Source: JAQUSX01 sp035446985 (GTDB lineage Bacteria > Bacillota > Clostridia > Christensenellales > CAG-314). From it: a stretch of 12,883 nt of DNA. Of this stretch, positions 1-6,134 are shown one piece after another (positions within the stretch are counted from its first letter, which is position 1; each line of letters starts with the position of its first letter). The stretch covers positions 1 to 12,883 of the forward strand of contig DAOTGG010000029.1 in assembly GCA_035446985.1 (NCBI GenBank), written 5' to 3'. Made by a program: the position numbers and the translations under genes. The notes beneath the pieces were generated by a model. That model ran no database searches. It saw nothing but the letters and a program-made list of their open reading frames with translations, and was not told where the DNA came from.

Positions 1-1096
1 CGTCTAAAAATTTTGTTATTCCGCCGCCGAAAACGCCGTTTTCGTCTAGCTTGACGTACGCCGCTCCGCTGCCTTTATTTTCTTTGACAAACTCATTCAA
101 GCCGTCAAAATAACTGCGCGGCTGACTGCAATCCATTATCGGAATAGCTTTCACTATTTTGTTTTCAAAAAAGCGTATTTCGGAATTAACAAAAATATCG
201 GTTACGTCGGTCACCAAAAGGGGATTGCGTAAATCGGGTTTGTCCGAGCAGTATTTTTCCATCGCTTCAAGGTACGGAATACGTTTAAACGGCGGTTTGC
301 TTACGTTAAAGGTTGAGTACTCGGTAAAAATTTCATACATTACTTCTTCCATAACGGCAAAAACGTCTTCCTGTTCGGCGAAAGCCATTTCGATATCAAG
401 CTGATAAAATTCGCCCGGCGAGCGGTCCGCTCTTGCGTCTTCGTCGCGGAAACAAGGTGCGATTTGGAAATATTTATCGATGCCCGAAACCATTAACAGT
501 TGTTTGAACTGCTGAGGAGCTTGGGGCAAGGCGTAAAATTCGCCTTTGTGCGTGCGGCTGGGCACGAGATAGTCGCGCGCGCCTTCGGGTGAAGAACTGG
601 TCAAAATAGGAGTTTGAATTTCCATAAAACCGCGCTCTATCATTTTTTTGCGCAGAGAAAAAATAACGTTGCTGCGCAAAATCAATTTATCTTTATTAAC
701 GGGGTTTCTTAAATCTAAAAAGCGGTATTTAAGTCTTGTGTCTTCGCGGCTGTCCAGCGAATTACTGATTTCAAAAGGCAGCTGCTCGGTGCATTTTCCC
801 AAAACTTCGATTTTTTCGGGTTTGATTTCAATATCGCCCGTCGGAAGTTTCGGGTTTTTGTCCGTGCGTTCCAATACAGTTCCTTGTATCATAACGGTGG
901 ATTCACGCGGAATGTCCCTTATTTGCTGTTTTAAATTTTCGTCGGAAACGACTACTTGCGTTATACCGTAAAAATCTCTCAAAGTGACGAATATAACCGC
1001 GCCAAGATCGCGCGCGCTGTTGAGCCAGCCTGCCAGCGTGACTTGCTTTCCAACGTCGGATATACGCAATTCGCCCAAATTATGTGTTCTATACAT
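1..1096 (-). CDS. aspS: Aspartyl-tRNA synthetase, N-terminal part (3' end cut by window edge)
   Basis: Class II synthetase that charges tRNA-Asp with aspartate in the cytoplasm. Reading the minus strand from the ATG at 1094-1096 gives 365 uninterrupted codons running off the left edge; a full bacterial AspRS is about 590 residues, so roughly the last 220 are missing. The N-terminus MYRTHNLGELR leads into the OB-fold anticodon-binding domain (GWLNSARDLGAVIF, then LRDFYGITQVV). The catalytic domain shows KYRFLDLRNP, PEGARDYLVPSR, FYALPQAPQQFKQLLMVSG, and motif 2 as CFRDEDARADRSPGEFYQLD. The SPGEFYQ form is a subtype I associate with alphaproteobacteria and some Clostridia; E. coli has RQPEFTQ. 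The usual RRRD of the OB fold is SARD here, but the arginine just before Asp is kept. Leu in RDLG matches tRNA-Asp-specific (discriminating) enzymes, a weak hint only. A GAGGT ribosome site (1102-1106) lies 5 nt before the start. Confidence 0.97.
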   Translation of the reverse strand, partial: MYRTHNLGELRISDVGKQVTLAGWLNSARDLGAVIFVTLRDFYGITQVVVSDENLKQQIRDIPRESTVMIQGTVLERTDKNPKLPTGDIEIKPEKIEVLGKCTEQLPFEISNSLDSREDTRLKYRFLDLRNPVNKDKLILRSNVIFSLRKKMIERGFMEIQTPILTSSSPEGARDYLVPSRTHKGEFYALPQAPQQFKQLLMVSGIDKYFQIAPCFRDEDARADRSPGEFYQLDIEMAFAEQEDVFAVMEEVMYEIFTEYSTFNVSKPPFKRIPYLEAMEKYCSDKPDLRNPLLVTDVTDIFVNSEIRFFENKIVKAIPIMDCSQPRSYFDGLNEFVKENKGSGAAYVKLDENGVFGGGITKFLD

Positions 1097-1156
1097 AAAA
1101 AACCTCGTATTTTCGGTTAGCCGCTATTACGGTTACCGCTTAAATTTCTACATTTG

Positions 1157-1186
1157 ATTATACTTTAAGCGGGGTTTTTTTGTCAA
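1157..1186 (-). promoter_or_regulatory. Sigma-A promoter of aspS
   Basis: On the minus strand, a perfect TTGACA (1181-1186) and a perfect TATAAT (1157-1162) are separated by 18 bp. Transcription would start near 1150, giving a leader of about 54 nt. That is too short for a T-box, so the synthetase looks constitutively expressed rather than tRNA-regulated. Confidence 0.85.
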
Positions 1187-1214
1187 TTAAACTAAACATA
1201 ACCAAAAAAAGCTT

Positions 1215-1424
1215 TTAGCGCGAGTAAAGGGCGATAAGCTCCATATACTCCGCCCAATGCTTTTCCCTTATAGGCATAATCTTTTCATTCTTATTGTCGT
1301 CGGGCAGCGCGAAATGTAGCACCAAAGCGGGCGAAATACCGTTATGATTTTCGACAAACTCATATCGGATAAGCAATCCGTTTTTTATAAGCTGTTTCGC
1401 TTTGTTGTGATAACTGAAATACAT
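1215..1424 (-). CDS. Small conserved-looking hypothetical protein (69 aa; 87 aa if the upstream ATG is used)
   Basis: The short form reads MYFSYHNKAKQLIKNG, then LIRYEFVENHNGISPALVLH and a C-terminal MPIREKHWAEYMELIALYSR. This pattern (YHNKAK, ISPALVL, PIRExxWxEY) resembles a family of about 60-75 residue Bacillota proteins that I recall only as hypothetical, some labelled delta-VPH-like; I do not infer a haemolysin. The family pattern begins at the internal Met, so I place the start at 1424. The alternative ATG at 1478 adds 18 residues (MRGGSARKKDCFIGYNIF) that look unlike a conserved segment. Neither start has a good Shine-Dalgarno sequence and I see no confident promoter, which lowers certainty. 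The gene is in the same direction as aspS and ends 28 bp before the aspS -35 element. No signal peptide or clear membrane segment is visible; it is probably cytoplasmic. Confidence 0.6.
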   Translation of the reverse strand: MYFSYHNKAKQLIKNGLLIRYEFVENHNGISPALVLHFALPDDNKNEKIMPIREKHWAEYMELIALYSR

Positions 1425-1597
1425 AAATATATTGTACCCAATAAAACAGTCTTTTTTTCTTGCGCTGCCGCCTCGCATTGCGGTTATATTAGAATTTTTT
1501 CAACATTTTTTTAATTGAAAAAATATCTGTCCAGACTTTGCTATTTAAAACTGTATTTCGTCAATCAAAATACGCTTATTTTGACCGCAAAAAAATC

Positions 1598-1626
1598 TTG
1601 CTTTTATTCGCCGTAGCGTGTTAAAA
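1598..1626 (+). promoter_or_regulatory. Possible promoter of the DUF2785 gene
   Basis: TTGCTT (1598-1603) and TTAAAA (1621-1626) are spaced 17 bp apart, 36 bp before the start codon. Each hexamer matches consensus at only 4 of 6 positions, so this is a weak call. An alternative -35, TTGACC, lies at 1581-1586 but has no convincing -10 partner. Confidence 0.35.
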
Positions 1627-1661
1627 TCAAAGCATTAATACGGTAAAAAGGGAAAAGGAAA

Positions 1662-2501
1662 ATGATTGAAAATAAGGACGAACTGAAAAAAACTTTAAAA
1701 AAATTATCCGAAAACGATTTTCATTTGAAAGAAAAAGAAACCGCTGAGAAACTATTGCCGTCAATGCTCGCTTTTATCGGCGATCCCGATCCTATTTTGC
1801 GCGACGAACTGATTTACTCGGCTTTCTGCGTTTTTGTCGCCGACGGCTGTTTTTCGGAAAAAATATTGTCCGAACTGACAGATAAATTGATTTCCACAGA
1901 TTACATATTCTGGCATATAAACGAAGACGACATTTTTGGGGTTTTTCGCCGCAGTTTTTCGGTGTTATTTCTGGCTGAAACGCTAAGCTGGCACGCTGCA
2001 AAGCCGTACTTGAACGAAAAGCAAATCGACGATGTCAAAAACGCTTTGATTAAATATATAAACAGCGAACGCGATTTGCGCGGCTACGACGAAACTTACG
2101 GTTGGGCGCACGCCGTCGCGCACACTTCGGACGCTTTTTGCGCGCTGCTTGGTTGCGAAATACCGCAAAAGGATTGCGAAGAAATTTTATATGCAATTCA
2201 AAATAAATTTATGCGCGGAGAAACAGTTTTTTACGCCGAAGAGGATGAGCGCGCCGCGAGTTTCGTTTTCGAAATAATAATTAAAGCAAAAACAGATAAA
2301 GCTTTTCTGTATAAATGGCTGAAAGATTTTTCCAAAGCCGCCGAAATAGCGGATTATTTCTCAAGGCTACACGCGCGAATAAACTGCAAAAATTTGCTCC
2401 GAGACCTTTATTTCCGCATCGTTCATAACGGCGGCGACAAAGAGTTTTTGTCTGTTATATCGGAAACGGAAGCGAAATTAAACAGGTTCGTTAAAAGATA
2501 A
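1662..2501 (+). CDS. DUF2785 domain protein
   Basis: A 279-residue soluble protein that I assign to DUF2785, a family of unknown function. The supporting segment is RDLRGYDETYGWAHAVAHTS at residues 137-156, with conserved Trp148, His150, His154 and Asp157. Other family-like parts are LRDELIYSAF (46-55) and RRSFSVLFLAETL (96-108). The whole chain is predicted helical, consistent with an alpha-solenoid; there is no signal peptide or membrane segment. The His/Asp cluster could be a metal or catalytic site, but that is inference. AAGGGA at 1648-1653 gives an 8-nt spacing to the ATG at 1662; AAGGA at 1655-1659 is too close. The gene stands alone: it diverges from the small minus-strand gene and is followed by 267 bp without a gene. 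No T-rich terminator follows it. Confidence 0.85.
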   Translation: MIENKDELKKTLKKLSENDFHLKEKETAEKLLPSMLAFIGDPDPILRDELIYSAFCVFVADGCFSEKILSELTDKLISTDYIFWHINEDDIFGVFRRSFSVLFLAETLSWHAAKPYLNEKQIDDVKNALIKYINSERDLRGYDETYGWAHAVAHTSDAFCALLGCEIPQKDCEEILYAIQNKFMRGETVFYAEEDERAASFVFEIIIKAKTDKAFLYKWLKDFSKAAEIADYFSRLHARINCKNLLRDLYFRIVHNGGDKEFLSVISETEAKLNRFVKR

Positions 2502-2705
2502 AATATCTTTACGTGCGCTGCGTTGGTTGCGTTCTAAAAATTACAAAATGTTCAAATATAATACAAAATCGCCGCTTTGCTATTGGTCATATCGATAAAC
2601 AATAAATATCCGATAACAAGATACTGTACCGATTTTTTCAAAAAAATATCTGAAAAACACGAAAATTTACATGACTATTAAAAACGCTTTTTCTATGAAA
2701 AAAGA

Positions 2706-2735
2706 TTGACAGAAATCGCCGCCCTGTGATAGACT
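2706..2735 (+). promoter_or_regulatory. Promoter of the GNAT / YczE-type operon
   Basis: Perfect TTGACA (2706-2711), 18 bp spacer, and TAGACT (2730-2735) preceded by TGA, which forms an extended -10. It lies 33 bp before the GNAT start. The rest of the 2502-2768 gap is AT-rich and otherwise shows only a poor 14-bp imperfect repeat (2589-2602 and 2606-2619). Confidence 0.7.
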
Positions 2736-2768
2736 AAGGCAATTTTATATTATAAGGAGGAGAAAAAT

Positions 2769-3314
2769 ATGAAATTCAACGAAACTATCGTGACGGCAAA
2801 AAACGGAACGAAAATCATCGCACGCAGCGCGACTGTGGACGAAGCGGCAGAATTGCTTGATTATCTAAACAAGGTAAGCGCGGAAACGGATTTTCTTCTC
2901 CGCGGCGCGGATGACGAAAAACTTACGCTGGAAGATGAAAAACAGTTTATCCAATCAGGACTGGAATCTCCCACAAAATACAATATTTGCGTTTTTTGCG
3001 ACGGAGAAATTGCGGGTACTTGCTCGCTGTTTTGGAGCGACAAAAAGAAAGTCGCGCACAGAGGCAATATCGGCATCGCTTTACTGAAAAAATATTGGAA
3101 TCTGGGCATCGGTACGGAATTATTTAAGATAATGATAGAGCTTGGCAAAAAAAATAATTTGAAGCAGCTTGAATTGGGTTACGTCGACAGCAACCAACGG
3201 GGCAAGGCGTTGTATGAAAAAATGGGTTTCCGCGAAGTCGGAAGAATACCGAATGCTTTTATAATGAATGACGAAACATATCGCGACGACGTGCTAATGG
3301 TTAAGGAACTTTAA
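2769..3314 (+). CDS. GNAT family N-acetyltransferase
   Basis: A 181-residue cytoplasmic acyltransferase expected to move an acetyl group from acetyl-CoA to an amine; the substrate is unknown. After a strand such as KIIARSATVDEAAELLDYLN come the central strands (YNICVFCDGEIAGTCSLFW) and motif A at 98-118 (HRGNIGIALLKKYWNLGIGT). Its acetyl-CoA loop reads N-L-G-I-G, a variant of Q/R-x-x-G-x-G/A. Motif B follows (LELGYVDSNQRGKALYEKMG, 155-174 approximately). The conserved-type C-terminal DDVLMVKEL resembles RimJ/RimL- or YkwB-like GNATs. A very strong AAGGAGGA site (2754-2761) with 7 nt spacing fixes the start. The stop codon overlaps the Shine-Dalgarno of the next gene, so the two are co-transcribed and probably translationally coupled. 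Confidence 0.9.
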   Translation: MKFNETIVTAKNGTKIIARSATVDEAAELLDYLNKVSAETDFLLRGADDEKLTLEDEKQFIQSGLESPTKYNICVFCDGEIAGTCSLFWSDKKKVAHRGNIGIALLKKYWNLGIGTELFKIMIELGKKNNLKQLELGYVDSNQRGKALYEKMGFREVGRIPNAFIMNDETYRDDVLMVKEL

Positions 3315-3322
3315 GGAGTAAA

Positions 3323-4132
3323 ATGAAAAATCGACACGATACGACAATAACCGCCGACACGGCAAGTAAAAATTTGACTGCAACCGCTATCTCAACGGAA
3401 GACGAAAAATTAACTCAAAAGCACGGAACCGAAGCGGCTGACGGTACGGCAGTCGAAACGGATACCGCCAAAAAAGTATTGACAAAAACTGAAAAGAAAA
3501 AATTTGTCTACCGCGTGCTTATCTATATATTAGGGCTGTTTATAATAGGAATGGGAGTGGCTTTCGCAATCAACAGCAATCTCGGCATTTCCGCAGCCAG
3601 CAGCTTGCCTTACGTTTTGTATTTGGTTACGGATATACCTTTGACTGTCACCATAACCGCTTTGTATACGCTTTGGGTTTGCGTGCAATGGATTGTTTTA
3701 AGAAAAAATTTCCGCTGGTATAATATTTTTCAAGTCGTATTCGCGTTGATTTTCGGTTATTTTTGCGATTTGTGTAAATCCTTATTAGGGAGCTTTTGTT
3801 TTCCCACGTATTTCGGGCAGCTTGGCATGATAGCGATATCGGTAGTATTGATAGCGATAGGCATCACTTTATACGTTGACGTGAAGCTTTTGCCGCTGCC
3901 GGTCGAAGGTATGGCGCTGGCTTTTGCTTCCGTTACGAAAATTAAGTTCCCGTACTGGAAAATAATTATAGACGCTACCGAAGTTGCTTTGGGCATCATC
4001 CTGTCTTTTATCGCTTTCGGCAAACTCGTCGGCATACGCGAAGGCACGATTATATTGGCGTTAACGGTGGGGCTAGTCATAAAAGTTTTGCAAAAATTCA
4101 TTAAACCCGTCGTTGATAAAATTTGCTTTTAA
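3323..4132 (+). CDS. YczE/YyaS/YitT-type integral membrane protein with a long Thr-rich N-terminal tail
   Basis: A 269-residue membrane protein. Residues 1-60 form a polar low-complexity tail with 14 threonines and many Ala, Glu, Asp and Lys, with no membrane segment. About five or six helices follow, roughly 64-84, 105-127, 133-152, 165-187, 212-234 and 240-258. Family features I recognise are YILGLFIIGMGVAFAINSNL, the motif GISAASSLPYVL, LRKNFRWYNIFQVVFALIFG and GIREGTIILALTVGLVIK; these match the YczE (COG2364/DUF6198-like) group. Its function is not established; a small-molecule transport role is a guess. AAGGAG overlapping the stop of the GNAT gene gives an ATG at 3323. No alternative start with a ribosome site would remove the tail. 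No convincing terminator follows. Confidence 0.85.
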   Translation: MKNRHDTTITADTASKNLTATAISTEDEKLTQKHGTEAADGTAVETDTAKKVLTKTEKKKFVYRVLIYILGLFIIGMGVAFAINSNLGISAASSLPYVLYLVTDIPLTVTITALYTLWVCVQWIVLRKNFRWYNIFQVVFALIFGYFCDLCKSLLGSFCFPTYFGQLGMIAISVVLIAIGITLYVDVKLLPLPVEGMALAFASVTKIKFPYWKIIIDATEVALGIILSFIAFGKLVGIREGTIILALTVGLVIKVLQKFIKPVVDKICF

Positions 4133-4192
4133 AGCAAAAAAAAATCAAAAAAAGTTAAATATAATAGACTCTTTCAAGATAAATGTCAATAG

Positions 4193-4221
4193 TTTTAATA
4201 AAAATTTAATAATTTTATTTA
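4193..4221 (+). promoter_or_regulatory. Weak copy of the TTTTAAT direct-repeat box upstream of the ATP-grasp gene
   Basis: TTTTAAT (4193-4199) and ATTTAAT (4204-4210) repeat with an 11-bp period, and a poorer third unit TTATTTA (4215-4221) continues the phase. Over 22 bp it matches the copy at 7501-7522 at 17 positions. It ends 11 bp before the -35 element, an upstream activator position. In such AT-rich DNA this copy could be chance. Confidence 0.35.
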
Positions 4222-4232
4222 GTTAAATAACG

Positions 4233-4260
4233 TTGACACAGTATAACAAAATCTTATAAT
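4233..4260 (+). promoter_or_regulatory. Sigma-A promoter of the ATP-grasp gene
   Basis: Perfect TTGACA (4233-4238) and perfect TATAAT (4255-4260), 16 bp apart, 32 bp upstream of the GTG start. A leader of about 26 nt carries GGAGGAAG at 4278-4285. Confidence 0.8.
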
Positions 4261-4292
4261 AATTATAATATTTATTCGGAGGAAGTTATTAG

Positions 4293-5303
4293 GTGGCGAT
4301 TAACGAGAAAGACGATTACCCGCCCTTAAAAGTCGGTTTGTTTTATAATGTCAAGCACAAAAGCGGGTCGGACGAGGAGGCGGAATACGATAGTTTTAGC
4401 ACTATAGAAGCTATCAAGCGGGCTTTGGAAAAAAGAGATAACACAGTCGTGCTCTTTGAAGAAGACAGTTCGCTATTGGAAAAAATTAAAGACGCAAATA
4501 TTGATATAGCCTTTAATATTGCGGAAGGTAAAGGCGGAAGGGGCAGAGAAGCCCAGATTCCCGCAATATTAAATTTGTTCGGTATACCTTACACGGGTTC
4601 CGACGAAACAACGCTTTGTATCGCTCTTGACAAAGCCTTGACAAAAAGAGTCCTGGCTACTTACAAAATAAAAACGCCGAAGTACGTATTAGTCCCCGCG
4701 AAAAATCCCACCCGTCCAGTAAATTTGACTTATCCCGTCATTGTCAAACCAAACGCCGAAGGTTCCAGCAAAGGCATTTCCGACGTGGCGATAGCGAAAA
4801 ACCACAAAGAGCTTACCGAAGTATTAAAAATTAATATTGAAAAATACCGTCAAGATATGCTTGTGGAAGAATACATTCACGGCAGAGAATTTACGGTAGG
4901 GCTTATAGGCAATGGAAAAGATTTGTTCGTTTTCGAACCGATGGAGATTATCTACAAACGCCCAACGCAGGAAAACTTTTGCGTTTACAGTTATTCGGTT
5001 AAACAAAATTACGAAAAATACGTCGATTACGTTTGTCCGCCTGACTTGCCGAAAGCACAAATAGAAAAGATGAAAGCCGTCGCGGCAAACGTATTTAAAA
5101 TACTGAGCTGTTCGGATTTTGCCAGAATAGATTTTCGGCTTGACGAAAACGGTTCGCTGTTTTTTATCGAGGTAAATCCTTTGCCCGGACTTGCGCCCAA
5201 TTACAGCGACTTCCCGATGCTGGCGAACTTTTGCGGAGTGGATTACGATACTTTGATAAACAAAATAATGGTATCCGCGTTAAAACGTATAGAAAAAATA
5301 TAA
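4293..5303 (+). CDS. D-alanine--D-alanine ligase-like ATP-grasp protein
   Basis: A 336-residue cytoplasmic ATP-dependent carboxylate-amine ligase of the Ddl-like ATP-grasp group. ATP-grasp features visible are the phosphate-binding loop VKPNAEGSSKGI (151-162, Lys152), VEEYIHGREFTVGLIG (191-206), metal/ATP ligands ARIDFRLD (277-284) and FIEVNPLPGLAPNYSDFPML (291-310), with Glu293 and Asn295 as expected metal ligands. It departs from true Ddl enzymes. The N-terminal segment reads FNIAEGKGGRGREAQIPA (74-91) instead of the Ddl HGxxGEDGxxQG-type motif, and the C-terminal EVN is followed by PLPGLAPNYSDFP. I therefore read it as a Ddl paralogue whose substrates are not known, possibly peptide-like or cell-wall related. 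It starts with GTG; GGAGG at 4278-4282 lies 10 nt upstream. It is monocistronic, between a consensus promoter and a strong terminator, and immediately precedes the two-component operon. Confidence 0.88.
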   Translation: MAINEKDDYPPLKVGLFYNVKHKSGSDEEAEYDSFSTIEAIKRALEKRDNTVVLFEEDSSLLEKIKDANIDIAFNIAEGKGGRGREAQIPAILNLFGIPYTGSDETTLCIALDKALTKRVLATYKIKTPKYVLVPAKNPTRPVNLTYPVIVKPNAEGSSKGISDVAIAKNHKELTEVLKINIEKYRQDMLVEEYIHGREFTVGLIGNGKDLFVFEPMEIIYKRPTQENFCVYSYSVKQNYEKYVDYVCPPDLPKAQIEKMKAVAANVFKILSCSDFARIDFRLDENGSLFFIEVNPLPGLAPNYSDFPMLANFCGVDYDTLINKIMVSALKRIEKI

Positions 5304-5309
5304 AAAAAC

Positions 5310-5339
5310 ACCGCTCTACTTTAGAGCGGTTTTTATTTT
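5310..5339 (+). terminator. Rho-independent terminator after the ATP-grasp gene
   Basis: A perfect 9-bp stem, ACCGCTCTA / TAGAGCGGT (5310-5318 and 5322-5330), with a 3-nt loop is followed by TTTTATTTT. It starts 6 bp after the stop codon and separates this gene from the two-component operon. Confidence 0.95.
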
Positions 5340-5382
5340 AACAATTTTTAGTTAATTGCAGCTTTACAAAGGTTTTACTTTA

Positions 5383-5416
5383 TTTTAATGATTTTTTAAT
5401 ATTACTAATGTATAAT
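5383..5416 (+). promoter_or_regulatory. Response-regulator-type direct-repeat operator plus -10 of the two-component operon
   Basis: TTTTAAT (5383-5389) and TTTTAAT (5394-5400, continuing ATTA to 5404) repeat with an 11-bp period, and a perfect TATAAT follows at 5411-5416, 6 bp after the box. No good TTGACA lies at the right distance, so the box appears to replace the -35, as at PhoB- or OmpR-activated promoters. Transcription would start near 5423. The same box and the same 6-bp spacing occur at 7501-7534. Autoregulation by the encoded regulator is inference. Confidence 0.6.
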
Positions 5417-5443
5417 AAAGTCGAAAAAAGGAGATTTGGTTTA

Positions 5444-6133
5444 ATGAGAGTTCTTTTGGTGGAAGACGAAAAAAAGCTTTCCGAAGCTCTGACCGATATA
5501 CTCAAAAAAAACGGATATGAGGTGGACGCCGTTTACGACGGGGAAGACGGACTGGATTATGCGTGCGCCAATATTTACGACGTGATTATTTTGGACGTGC
5601 TATTGCCCAGCCTAAACGGATTTGAAGTTTTGACTAAAATGAGAAAGAAAAAAGTCGTCACGCCCGTACTTATGCTTACGGCATTGTCGGATGAACAAGA
5701 CAAAGTCAACGGGCTGGATAAGGGCGCGGACGATTACTTGGCGAAACCTTTTTCCGTTCCCGAGTTACTTGCCCGCCTTAGAGCTTTGACAAGGCGCAGG
5801 GGAGAGCTTGTGACGGATAACGTTCTAACTGTCGGTAACGTTTCATTAAATCTTGCGACTTATTCATTGCAGACCGAAAAAAACGAAGTCAGGCTTTCGG
5901 GTAAAGAATTTGAGATAGCCAGATACTTTTTTGAAAGACCGAATTTTGTATCGACAAAGGACGATATTATTTCAAAAGTCTGGGGATTTGACGGCGAATT
6001 TATCAGCAACAATCTTGAAGCGTATATCTCTTTTTTGAGAAAAAAACTCGCTTTTGTAGGCGCGAATATCGCTATTGAAGCGGTAAGAGGCGTAGGCTAC
6101 AAAATCAATATAGAAAAAGGCGAACAAAAATAA
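5444..6133 (+). CDS. OmpR/PhoB-family response regulator
   Basis: A 229-residue DNA-binding regulator phosphorylated by the histidine kinase encoded next. The receiver domain (1-115 approximately) has the acidic pair Glu7-Asp8 (LLVEDEKKL), phospho-acceptor Asp51 (VIILDVLLP), Thr79 (LMLTALSDE) and Lys101 (YLAKPFSVPELLARLRAL). The winged-helix Trans_Reg_C domain (about 125-224) ends with the recognition-helix region NNLEAYISFLRKKL and wing AVRGVGYKI. I choose the ATG at 5444, which gives the canonical MRVLLVEDE start with AGGAGA at 5429-5434. The in-frame ATG at 5408 would add 12 residues, lacks a ribosome site and lies upstream of the predicted transcription start. The stop is one base before the kinase ATG, so the pair is translationally coupled. 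Likely targets are the repeat boxes at 5383 and 7501. Confidence 0.96.
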   Translation: MRVLLVEDEKKLSEALTDILKKNGYEVDAVYDGEDGLDYACANIYDVIILDVLLPSLNGFEVLTKMRKKKVVTPVLMLTALSDEQDKVNGLDKGADDYLAKPFSVPELLARLRALTRRRGELVTDNVLTVGNVSLNLATYSLQTEKNEVRLSGKEFEIARYFFERPNFVSTKDDIISKVWGFDGEFISNNLEAYISFLRKKLAFVGANIAIEAVRGVGYKINIEKGEQK

Positions 6134-6134
6134 A

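Noticed and set aside
159..971. Plus-strand open frames at 159-404 and 648-971
   Set aside because: They lie antisense to aspS, whose minus-strand translation matches AspRS residue by residue; no ribosome site or recognisable protein.
1097..1150. T-box or attenuator in the aspS leader
   Set aside because: The leader is only about 54 nt from a consensus promoter, with no specifier hairpin, T-box motif or terminator.
2494..2510. AAAGATA-AAA-TATCTTT stem-loop at the end of the DUF2785 gene
   Set aside because: Perfect 7-bp stem but almost all A-T, overlapping the stop codon, and not followed by a T run; not supportable as a terminator.
2589..2619. Imperfect tandem repeat (ATATCGATAAACAA and ATATCCGATAACAA)
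   Set aside because: Only two imperfect 14-bp units 17 bp apart, far from the promoter; no support for a function.
4122..4138. TTTGCTT-TTA-AAGCAAA hairpin at the end of the YczE-type gene
   Set aside because: Weak, and followed by A residues on the coding strand. It would only resemble a terminator on the minus strand, where there is no gene.
5408..5443. Earlier in-frame ATG for the response regulator
   Set aside because: It adds 12 residues not found in receiver domains, has no Shine-Dalgarno, and precedes the predicted transcription start. The ATG at 5444 gives the canonical start.
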